A stretch of 64,000 bases of DNA from an uncultured Paracoccaceae bacterium (GTDB lineage Bacteria > Pseudomonadota > Alphaproteobacteria > Rhodobacterales > Rhodobacteraceae). The notes under the pieces were generated by a model. It had not been told where the DNA came from. It did no database searches and saw only the letters and a program-made list of their open reading frames with translations. Where the stretch lies: NCBI GenBank assembly GCA_905182105.1, contig CAJJAR010000001.1:310001-374000 (forward strand), given 5' to 3'. Every line of letters starts with the position of its first letter. Position 1 is the stretch's first letter. Made by a program: the position numbers and the translations under genes. Shown piece by piece: positions 1-7,060 of the stretch.

Positions 1-660
1 ATGGACTTTAAAGTAGCTGGTACAGAAAACGGTATTACGTCTTTGCAAATGGACATCAAGATCGCCGGCATTACGCCAGAGATCATGGAAAAAGCACTCG
101 AGCAGGCACGTACTGGCCGTTTGCACATCCTTGGTGAAATGAACAAATCACTTACTGGCGCGGCTGAATTCTCCGAGCACGCACCACGTATCGAAACCAT
201 GCAGATCCCAACGGACAAAATCCGTGAAGTGATCGGTTCCGGTGGTAAAGTGATCCGTGAAATCGTCGAAGTGTCTGGCGCAAAAGTCGACATCAACGAC
301 GAAGGCATCATCAAGATCGCATCTCCAAATGGCGAAGCGATTAAGAAAGCCTACGAAATGATCTGGTCAATCGTAGCTGAGCCAGAAGAAGGCATGGTTT
401 ACACCGGTACGGTCGTTAAGATCGTAGACTTTGGTGCATTCGTGAACTTCTTTGGCAAGCGCGATGGTTTGGTCCACGTTTCCCAAATCGAAAACCGCCG
501 TTTGAACCATCCTTCAGACGTCCTCAAAGAGGGCCAAGAAGTTAAGGTTAAATTGTTGGGCTTTGACGACCGTGGCAAGGTACGCCTTTCCATGAAAGTT
601 GTTGACCAAACAACTGGCGAAGAAATTGTTGAAGAAAAGAAAGAAGCAGCTGAGGAGTAA
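1..660 (+). CDS. pnp: Polyribonucleotide nucleotidyltransferase (PNPase), C-terminal part
   Basis: The reading frame is already open at base 1, so only the last 219 residues are present and the first ATG is internal. PNPase degrades RNA 3' to 5' by phosphorolysis in the degradosome. The visible part holds the end of the second RNase PH-like domain ([13 protein letters not shown], then [14 protein letters not shown]), a KH domain at about residues 68-125 ([12 protein letters not shown]) and an S1 RNA-binding domain at about 131-200 ([18 protein letters not shown]). It ends in an acidic Glu/Lys tail typical of the family. A strong terminator follows 37 bases after the stop. The assignment is secure; the 5' end is cut by the window edge. 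Confidence 0.97.
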   Translation: MDFKVAGTENGITSLQMDIKIAGITPEIMEKALEQARTGRLHILGEMNKSLTGAAEFSEHAPRIETMQIPTDKIREVIGSGGKVIREIVEVSGAKVDINDEGIIKIASPNGEAIKKAYEMIWSIVAEPEEGMVYTGTVVKIVDFGAFVNFFGKRDGLVHVSQIENRRLNHPSDVLKEGQEVKVKLLGFDDRGKVRLSMKVVDQTTGEEIVEEKKEAAEE

Positions 661-696
661 ATCCGAAGCCAGTCTTTCTAAGACAATAGAAATAGA

Positions 697-726
697 AAAG
701 CCCCAGTGGAAACACTGGGGCTTTTT
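697..726 (+). terminator. Rho-independent terminator of pnp
   Basis: Perfect 8-bp stem CCCCAGTG/CACTGGGG (701-708 and 713-720) with a GAAA tetraloop, flanked by AAAAG and CTTTTT, so the U-run follows on the + strand. It sits between the pnp stop and the convergent peroxiredoxin gene. Confidence 0.93.
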
Positions 727-791
727 GCTTGTCTAACAATTGCTATTGGATCTAAGTGCCACAGCCCAAATGGGCCATGACATTTGCAGCC

Positions 792-1442
792 TTAGCTAGG
801 TGCTTTTGTTTTGCGCAGGTATGGAAGGATCATTTCGAACTCACCAAATTTTGCCAGCGCATCTTCGTTGCTGACGGTTGGTGGAATGATCACATCTTCG
901 CCCGGCACCCAGTTTGCTGGTGTTGCCACCCCTTTGGCAGACATTTGCAAACCGTCTAGTGCGCGCAGAACTTCGGCAAAGTTGCGGCCCACAGTCATTG
1001 GGTAAGTCATGGACAGCTTCAGCTGTTTGTCTGGGCCAATGATAAACACGGAACGTACTGTCGCGCTGTGCGCCGGTGTGCGTCCGTCTGGCATGTATGC
1101 CTCAGCAGGTAGCATGTCGAAGGCTTTGGAAACTTCCAGCCCTGTGTCTGCAATAATTGGGAAGCCCGCTTTTGCACCCGCAACTTTTTCAATGTCGGCT
1201 TTCCACTTTTTGTGGTCCTCGACGCCATCGACTGAAACACCAATCACTTTGGTGCCGCGTGCAGCCCATTCATCGGCCAGCTGTGCAACCGCGCCAAATT
1301 CAGTTGTGCAGACAGGAGTGAAGTCCTTTGGGTGTGAGAACAAGATCGCCCAAGAATTGCCAATCCAGTCGTGCAATTGGATCGTGCCGTGGTCTGTTTC
1401 CACAGTCATATTCGGGATCGTGTCGTTAATACGTAGGCTCAT
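792..1442 (-). CDS. 1-Cys peroxiredoxin (Prx6 family)
   Basis: A 216-residue thiol peroxidase that reduces H2O2 and organic peroxides in the cytoplasm. The peroxidatic motif HPKDFTPVCTTEFG puts the active Cys at residue 45. The long C-terminal part, with PMTVGRNFAEVLRALDGLQ and GVATPANW, is typical of Prx6-type enzymes, and no classic resolving Cys is evident. The start was chosen at MSLRIND because AAGGAG lies 7 bases upstream; the open frame extends 17 codons further but has no support there. The gene is monocistronic and convergent with pnp. Confidence 0.93.
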   Translation of the reverse strand: MSLRINDTIPNMTVETDHGTIQLHDWIGNSWAILFSHPKDFTPVCTTEFGAVAQLADEWAARGTKVIGVSVDGVEDHKKWKADIEKVAGAKAGFPIIADTGLEVSKAFDMLPAEAYMPDGRTPAHSATVRSVFIIGPDKQLKLSMTYPMTVGRNFAEVLRALDGLQMSAKGVATPANWVPGEDVIIPPTVSNEDALAKFGEFEMILPYLRKTKAPS

Positions 1443-1598
1443 GGTGGTACTCCTTATTTGGTCCAGCGTCGGGGTCCATGATAGCCTGTGCAATGTATGG
1501 ATACACCCCCGTCCTTGATACTGATTTAATGTGGTGACACAGTGTTTTCAATTGGAGGCCCAAAGTTAGGGCCGCTGCATGTTATCGGGAGAAATGTC

Positions 1599-3038
1599 AT
1601 GCTGGAGAAACGCGATTTTTTTATCAACGGTGAGTGGGTCAAAAGCCAAGGCGGCACGGACCATCTCGTCATCGATCCATCCACAGAAGAACCAACAGCC
1701 GTTATCACGCTAGGTTCTGAGGCAGACACCAACGCCGCCGTTGCTGCGGCGAAGGCTGCGTTACCAGCATGGATGGCCACTCCAGTTGAGGAACGTATCG
1801 CCTATGTTTCCAAGCTGATCGAAGTTTACGAATCCCGCGCTGAGGATTTGGCCGTGGCGATGAGCGCCGAAATGGGTGCCCCTATTTCGATGTCTCGTAC
1901 CAGCCAAGTTGGCGCAGGGTCTTACCACCTCAAGAACTTTATCCGCGCGGCCAAGGGTTTTGAATTCAGCCGCCCGTTGGGATCCCACGCGCCCAACGAT
2001 CGGATCATCTATGAACCCGTCGGTGTGGCTGCGTTGATCACCCCGTGGAACTGGCCGATGAACCAAGTGACCCTAAAAGTTGGCGCGGCCGCCATCGCGG
2101 GTTGCACGATGGTGCTTAAGCCATCCGAGGAAAGCCCAATCAACGCGATGGTCTTTGCCGAGATGATGGAAGAGGCTGGTTTCCCTGCAGGTGTGTTCAA
2201 CATGCTGAACGGTGACGGTGTTGGTGTTGGCTCAACCCTATCCGGTCACAAGGATGTGGACATGGTCAGCTTCACCGGTTCGACCCGTGCCGGCACGTTG
2301 ATTTCCAAGAACGCCGCAGACACGCTGAAACGTGTGCATCTTGAGCTGGGTGGCAAGGGTGCCAACCTGATCTTTGACGATGCAGACGAAAAGGCCGTGA
2401 AGCGTGGCGTGATGCATATGATGCAGAACACAGGTCAGTCCTGTAATGCTCCTAGCCGTATGTTGGTCCAGAAGGGCATCTACGATCAAGTTGTGGCTGA
2501 AGCTGCAGCAATCGCTGACAAGATCACTGTAGGCCCTGCATCAGAGGAAGGTCGCCACATTGGTCCTGTCGTGAACGAGGTCCAGTGGAACAAAATCCAA
2601 GCGATGATCGAGGTTGGTATCGCCGAGGGTGCCAAGCTGGTTGCTGGTGGTCCGGGGCGTCCTGAGGGGCTGAACCGTGGATTCTATGTGAAACCAACGG
2701 TCTTTGCCGATGTGAATAATCAGATGGCGATTGCGCAACAGGAAATCTTTGGCCCTGTGCTGGCGATCATCCCGTTTGAGACAGAGGAAGAAGCTGTCGA
2801 GATCGCAAACGACACGCCATACGGTTTGACCAACTACGTCCAAACCCAAGACATGGCGCGCGCCAATCGTCTGGCCACGCAACTGCGGTCTGGCATGGTC
2901 GAAATGAACGGCACATCCCGCGCAGCAGGTTCCCCGTTTGGCGGCATGAAGCAATCTGGCAACGGACGTGAAGGTGGTGTTTGGGGGTTGGAAGACTTCC
3001 TAGAGGTGAAGGCCGTTTCTGGTTGGACGCCCGAGTAA
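1599..3038 (+). CDS. NAD(P)-dependent aldehyde dehydrogenase
   Basis: A 479-residue member of the ALDH superfamily, which oxidises aldehydes to acids. Seen directly: the PWNW cofactor motif at 149-152, FTGSTR at 225-230, the general base Glu249 in ELGGKG, the nucleophile Cys282 in GQSCNAPSR, and the C-terminal SPFGGMKQSGNGREGG motif. The start at MLEKRDFFINGEW is supported by GGAGA 6 bases upstream; an upstream in-frame ATG at 1542 lacks an RBS. The substrate cannot be read from the sequence. The last 20 codons recur as a diverged copy at 4622, past the Hint gene. Confidence 0.93.
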   Translation: MLEKRDFFINGEWVKSQGGTDHLVIDPSTEEPTAVITLGSEADTNAAVAAAKAALPAWMATPVEERIAYVSKLIEVYESRAEDLAVAMSAEMGAPISMSRTSQVGAGSYHLKNFIRAAKGFEFSRPLGSHAPNDRIIYEPVGVAALITPWNWPMNQVTLKVGAAAIAGCTMVLKPSEESPINAMVFAEMMEEAGFPAGVFNMLNGDGVGVGSTLSGHKDVDMVSFTGSTRAGTLISKNAADTLKRVHLELGGKGANLIFDDADEKAVKRGVMHMMQNTGQSCNAPSRMLVQKGIYDQVVAEAAAIADKITVGPASEEGRHIGPVVNEVQWNKIQAMIEVGIAEGAKLVAGGPGRPEGLNRGFYVKPTVFADVNNQMAIAQQEIFGPVLAIIPFETEEEAVEIANDTPYGLTNYVQTQDMARANRLATQLRSGMVEMNGTSRAAGSPFGGMKQSGNGREGGVWGLEDFLEVKAVSGWTPE

Positions 3039-3063
3039 GCACTGCGCTAAAGGAATTAAGACG

Positions 3064-3093
3064 AAAGGGCTGCCACTTTTGGTGGCCCTTTTT
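3064..3093 (+). terminator. Terminator after aldehyde dehydrogenase
   Basis: The stem AAGGGC(T)GCCAC...GTGGCCCTT, with one bulged T and a short T-rich loop, is followed by TTTTTG. It lies 25 bases past the stop codon. Confidence 0.85.
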
Positions 3094-3252
3094 GTATTTG
3101 TAGATCAATTTTTATCGAAGCAATTAAACCTTCACCTTTGGGCAACCAAGCTGGGCCTAAACTGACCTAAGAACTGCGCGCAAAAGATACCCCCAAAGAT
3201 ACCATTGCGTCAGAGCAGGAGTGCAAGACAGTTAACGTAGAACGGACTTAGT

Positions 3253-3290
3253 AGAAATTGTAATTTCTGGATGTGATCCAACTTGGATCA
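3253..3290. promoter_or_regulatory. Two adjacent perfect palindromes upstream of the Hint gene
   Basis: Two inverted repeats sit 5 bases apart in the leader. The first has arms AGAAATT/AATTTCT around GT (3253-3268). The second has arms TGATCCAA/TTGGATCA around a single C (3274-3290). They end 21 bases before the Hint ATG. Such an arrangement suits dimeric regulators or a hairpin in the 5' leader; there is no U-run, so a terminator is unlikely. The function is inferred. Confidence 0.5.
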
Positions 3291-3311
3291 GACCGTTGAG
3301 GGAACTGTTCA

Positions 3312-4280
3312 ATGGCAATCGTAACCAAAGAAGTCATATTTTTAGGCAACTTTTCCGATGTGGACTCAAACGAAAGCAGCATGCCCGTTGAGAACACTGG
3401 CATCTATCAACAGACATTTGGAAGCGCTGCTAACCCGCTCAACGATTCGCGGGAAACCATAAATTTTGATGATCGAAACAATAATGGCTCAATCGACACC
3501 AATAATATGTCGACAACAGACACAACACAAACTGATCGTGGCCCCTCTCAGCTCGACTCTTTGGCCGTTGTGAATATCACTGTCACCTACCAAGATAATA
3601 CCACGGCCTCCTACGACAGTGTCGTGATGTTCCAGACTGCAAACGGGGATTTGTTTTTAGCAAACTCCAATTTCAACGGTACCGATATCCGCGGGCCCGC
3701 CCAAAAAGAAATTCAATCAGCCACCATAGATACGATAACATCAACGAACTACAATGGGCTTTGGCACAACGCGTTCCAATCCTTTGCGTGTTTTGTTGAA
3801 GGCACCAATTTGGAAACGCCCACGGGCCTTCGTGCAATCAATGACATGCAAATTGGGGATCTGATAGAAACGTTAGACCATGGCCCACGACCCATACGTT
3901 GGATCGGACAATCGACCGTACTTCAGATGGGTAAAATGGCGCCAGTTTGTATAGCAAAGGGTGCGTTGGGCTGTGGATTGCCGCGCACTGAACTGCGCGT
4001 GTCACAACAGCACCGCATGATGGTCCGCTCAAAGATCGCGCAAAACATGATTGGTTCTCAGGAGGCCTTGATCGCTGCAAAATTCCTATTGCCGATCCCC
4101 GGTGTCAAACTGCAATCAGATGTGAAACCGATCACATATGTGCATTTGCTTTTTGATCAACATGAGATTGTGAAGGCAGAGGGCGCTCCTTCAGAAAGCC
4201 TATTCCCAGGCCCAGACGCATTTGAAATGTTGGGGCCAAAAAATAGCAACGAAATTAAAGGCATTCTACTGAAATCGTGA
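3312..4280 (+). CDS. Hint (Hedgehog/intein, Hint_2) domain protein
   Basis: A 322-residue protein with no classical signal peptide. Residues 1-155 form an acidic, Asn/Thr/Asp-rich region of unknown fold. From Cys160 a Hint_2 domain follows: CFVEGTNLETPTGLRAI, then IGDLIETLDHGPRPIRWIG and the SQQHRMM motif near 231. The domain runs nearly to the end with VHLLFDQHEIV and a PGPDAFEML tail. Hint domains can cleave the peptide bond before their first Cys. In roseobacters such proteins are often secreted and poorly understood. There is no His-Asn plus extein arrangement, so it is not an intein. The gene lies between the aldehyde dehydrogenase and a relic of that gene's 3' end. Confidence 0.85.
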   Translation: MAIVTKEVIFLGNFSDVDSNESSMPVENTGIYQQTFGSAANPLNDSRETINFDDRNNNGSIDTNNMSTTDTTQTDRGPSQLDSLAVVNITVTYQDNTTASYDSVVMFQTANGDLFLANSNFNGTDIRGPAQKEIQSATIDTITSTNYNGLWHNAFQSFACFVEGTNLETPTGLRAINDMQIGDLIETLDHGPRPIRWIGQSTVLQMGKMAPVCIAKGALGCGLPRTELRVSQQHRMMVRSKIAQNMIGSQEALIAAKFLLPIPGVKLQSDVKPITYVHLLFDQHEIVKAEGAPSESLFPGPDAFEMLGPKNSNEIKGILLKS

Positions 4281-4621
4281 AGCTGGTGCGACTGCGACAC
4301 ACCTGCCCGTCCCTTTTTAGAGGGACACAAAAGACGTCGTGCCGTTGCCCGGCATCTTAAGAATGCAAAGCCAATTCTAACTTCGAGTCCGTATTTGAAG
4401 AACGAACACATCTATGCTGGTCTTTAATAGTTCCTGTCCGACAGCTCCATTTATCTTCCAACCCAAAAATCTAGAACATGACGTCTGCCGGTGCCGACGG
4501 AAACCTGCACCAAGACAATATATAGTTTAAAACCGGCTCAACTTGTTTGCAGCACGTGTTATGTGAAACAGCTTTGAAACTTCCTTGCACTGCCCCTAGC
4601 ACGGTTACTGACCACTCCGAC
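4281..4621. other. Intergenic stretch without a supported gene
   Basis: No convincing coding frame on either strand. An 84-codon minus-strand frame overlapping the Hint 3' end has no RBS or recognisable content. A weak hairpin GTCCCT/AGGGAC (4309-4326) has no U-run. The right edge meets the aldehyde dehydrogenase relic abruptly at about 4621. Confidence 0.5.
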
Positions 4622-4681
4622 GTTTGCGGGTTGGAAGACTTCCTAGAGGTGAAGGCCGTTTCTGGACGGACGCCAGAATAA
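4622..4681 (+). pseudogene. Relic of an aldehyde dehydrogenase 3' end
   Basis: Twenty codons including a TAA stop encode VCGLEDFLEVKAVSGRTPE. They match the last 20 codons of the intact gene (2979-3038) at 55 of 60 bases. Four of the five differences are at third codon positions; two change Trp (to Cys and Arg) and three are silent. Upstream of 4622 the similarity stops at once. The copy therefore looks like the tail of a diverged second gene, the rest deleted or replaced, and not like a fresh duplication. It flanks the Hint gene on the side opposite the intact copy. Confidence 0.85.
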
Positions 4682-4741
4682 GATCTGAAAATTTCTTATT
4701 GTGAGCAGAAGGCAGTGGAATTTGGTTACCTTCAATCCCCC

Positions 4742-5389
4742 CTAAAACGGTGCCTTCGCCCGTACCCGCAACGACTGCCCATTTTCAGGATGCTTCACAC
4801 GCAACTCTTCGGCGTGCAGCATCATGCGTGGGAACGCCTGGCTTTGTTCATGTCCATAAAACGGGTCGCCTAAAATCGGGTGGCCCAATGCCAACATGTG
4901 CAAACGCAATTGATGTGTTCGGCCCGTTTTCGGTATCAATCTGATCCGCGATGTCTCGCCCTGATCCTTAAGCAACCGCCAATCGGTGACAGAGGGTTTG
5001 CCGGTTTCGTGACAGACCATTTGCAAGGGGCGGTTTGGCCAATCAACGATCAATGGCAAATCGACGGTGCCTGCCTTTTCCTTGGGCACACCCCAAACAC
5101 CGGCGACATACATCTTCTTGGTTTGACGTTCTTGGAACTCCATCGACAACGTGCGCTGTGCATGTGGGTTCAGCCCAAAGATCATCACGCCTGACGTGTC
5201 GCGATCCAAACGGTGCACCAACAACGCATGTGGAAACACCTGCTGCACCCGCGTGATCAGGCAATCCGCCAAATGCTCGCCCCGTCCGGGGACGGACAGC
5301 AAGCCAGCGGGCTTATCAACGGCAATGACATCTGCATCGTCGTGCAAAATGACAAGCGGATCGTGCGGGGGGGTATAGGGTGTTTGCAT
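4742..5389 (-). CDS. rluA: Dual-specificity RNA pseudouridine synthase RluA
   Basis: A 215-residue enzyme, close to the length of E. coli RluA and without an S4 domain. RluA isomerises U746 of 23S rRNA and U32 of some tRNAs. Motif I carries the catalytic Asp62 in HRLDRDTSGVMI. Further family blocks are KPAGLLSVPGRG, PLIVDWPNRPLQMVCHETGK, RTHQLRLHMLALGHPILGD and MLHAEEL. It lies 30 bases downstream of the RarD gene in the same direction, so the two are probably co-transcribed. Confidence 0.92.
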   Translation of the reverse strand: MQTPYTPPHDPLVILHDDADVIAVDKPAGLLSVPGRGEHLADCLITRVQQVFPHALLVHRLDRDTSGVMIFGLNPHAQRTLSMEFQERQTKKMYVAGVWGVPKEKAGTVDLPLIVDWPNRPLQMVCHETGKPSVTDWRLLKDQGETSRIRLIPKTGRTHQLRLHMLALGHPILGDPFYGHEQSQAFPRMMLHAEELRVKHPENGQSLRVRAKAPF

Positions 5390-5419
5390 GCCCTCAGTTC
5401 ACAGATGTGCGTTTGGTTT

Positions 5420-6325
5420 TCAACCCTCTCGACGCATCTTGCGAAACATAGAGACCGAATAGATCACCAATGCGGCCCAGATCATCGGAAAGGCGATCAT
5501 ACGGGCACGCCCGAATTCCTCACCGAAGGCAAAGACAGCAACAAGGAAGATCAACGTCGGTGCGATGTATTGCATGATGGCGATGGTGGTCAGCTGCAGC
5601 CCCTTTGCCCCGTTGGCATACAGCAGTAGCGGCACAGCCGTAACGATACCGCAGCCCATCAACATCAACGTGTCGCGCGTTGGGCTAAGTTCAAAATGGT
5701 TCTGCCCCTGCACGCCCAACCACGTCACATAGGTCAGTGCGGGTACCAGTAGGATCAACACCTCTAGCAAGAACCCTTGGTTTGGGCCAATGGGCAGTTG
5801 CTTTTTCGCAAGGGCATACAGCCCCCATGAGACGGTCAGCCCCAAAGACACCCATGGCACCGATCCATTTGAAACCGCCAAAACGACAACAGCACCTGCG
5901 GCCAAAGCGATGGCGACAAGCTGTGCGCGGGTTAACGCTTCACGCAGGACAATCGCGCCAAGTGCGACACTAAACAGCGGGTTTATGTAATACCCAAGGG
6001 CCGCATCAAGGGTCCGGTCAGCGGCAATCGCCCAGACATAAATCCCCCAATTGATAGAGATCAGCGCGGCGGTGACGCAGGCCATTCCCAACATCTTTGG
6101 ATCCATGATGGCGCTGCGCACATCCTTGGTCCGTACCAAAAGAATTAGAAGGATGCCTGCGATGGGCACCGACCAGATCACGCGGTGCGCAACCACTTCG
6201 GCGGATGGCAGGTGCGACAACAGCTTGAGATAGATCGGTAGAAAACCCCACAAGAAATACGCCGCAAAGGCAAAGCTGAAGCCAGATAGAGTGTCACCAC
6301 TTGCAGGTGTAGATGGCTTTGACAT
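5420..6325 (-). CDS. rarD: RarD-type EamA family transporter
   Basis: A 301-residue inner-membrane protein with about ten hydrophobic segments in two EamA repeats. The opening FAAYFLWGFLPIYLKLL and the blocks VVAHRVIWSVP and DRTLDAALGYYINPLF are diagnostic of the RarD subgroup. The substrate is unknown; the name comes from chloramphenicol sensitivity. The start MSKPST is chosen because GGAG lies 7 bases upstream; a longer frame reaches 6382 without support. It precedes rluA in a probable two-gene operon. Confidence 0.88.
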   Translation of the reverse strand: MSKPSTPASGDTLSGFSFAFAAYFLWGFLPIYLKLLSHLPSAEVVAHRVIWSVPIAGILLILLVRTKDVRSAIMDPKMLGMACVTAALISINWGIYVWAIAADRTLDAALGYYINPLFSVALGAIVLREALTRAQLVAIALAAGAVVVLAVSNGSVPWVSLGLTVSWGLYALAKKQLPIGPNQGFLLEVLILLVPALTYVTWLGVQGQNHFELSPTRDTLMLMGCGIVTAVPLLLYANGAKGLQLTTIAIMQYIAPTLIFLVAVFAFGEEFGRARMIAFPMIWAALVIYSVSMFRKMRREG

Positions 6326-6532
6326 GAGGATGCTCCGTTCGCTGGGTTGGCTATGGGTAACAGCCCTACTCCTGCTGTCCATAACTATAAATTACAGAGC
6401 AATTCTGTCGGCCATGATGGGGTCGCGGAAACCCGCCGAAACAAAAGGTATGGATTCCCCCACTTGAGTAATACCCAATATAAAACTGACTACTTATTAA
6501 TATTTTTTGAACAATCACTTTGGATTCTTAAA

Positions 6533-7002
6533 ATGGCACTCTCAAACCCTGCATCGATTAGAAGTTTTCCTAGCATCGTTTTGGATGCGTCTATTACTGA
6601 CACATTAAACGCTGAATGTGGGAAGCCTATCTAATTTGGTCCTGACAGTTACAAACTAGGCGCAACGTCCCACAAAGCCCAACCAGGTCCTTCTGTCTGG
6701 AATGGCGAAACCATCACAATTCCAGAAACTGGCGTATATATCTTCATCTTTTCAGGATCTTGCGAGACTGACGGCGAGATGAAAGGCGCTCAAATTCACC
6801 TAAACTTGCGCCAAGTGTCAGAGAGTGTGATTGCAATCGGAAGCACTTCTATCGGTGAAGAAAACTGTGAAAATCTATCTATCGTCGCGTATCAAGATTC
6901 GAAAAGGGCGATGAGATTTGGTTGCCAGCAACACGCGAAGACGGACAAAATGTCCGCATCAAATCCGCTAAATGGATGTTTCATCACTCACTGCCTTTGT
7001 GA
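6533..7002 (+). pseudogene. Broken C1q/tail-fibre-like beta-sandwich gene
   Basis: Reading from the ATG at 6533 gives MALSNPASIRSFPSIVLDAS, then an in-frame TAA at 6632. The same frame continues as FGPDSYKLGATSH, SVWNGETITIPETGVYIFIF and IHLNLRQVSESVIAIGSTS. Near 6894-6900 the frame must shift by one base to give EKGDEIWLPATREDGQNVRI and a natural TGA at 7000. The alternation of 'TIPETGVYIF', 'HLNLR' and 'KGDEIWLPA' resembles C1q/TNF-like jelly rolls found in secreted and phage-tail proteins. With a nonsense codon and a frameshift it is unlikely to make full-length protein. The family call is tentative. The preceding 200 bases are AT-rich and hold nothing else. Confidence 0.6.
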
Positions 7003-7060
7003 TGCTCATCAGAATGATTCGGTGCACAAACTGCCGTTAAAGCTGTTTACGCCTCAAACC

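Noticed and set aside
3312..4280. Intein inside a host protein
   Set aside because: No C-terminal extein follows the Hint domain and the N-terminal part is not a split enzyme; the pattern is that of stand-alone Hint_2 proteins.
4157..4411. 84-codon minus-strand frame overlapping the Hint 3' end
   Set aside because: No RBS, no recognisable domain and odd composition; it mirrors the Hint coding strand.
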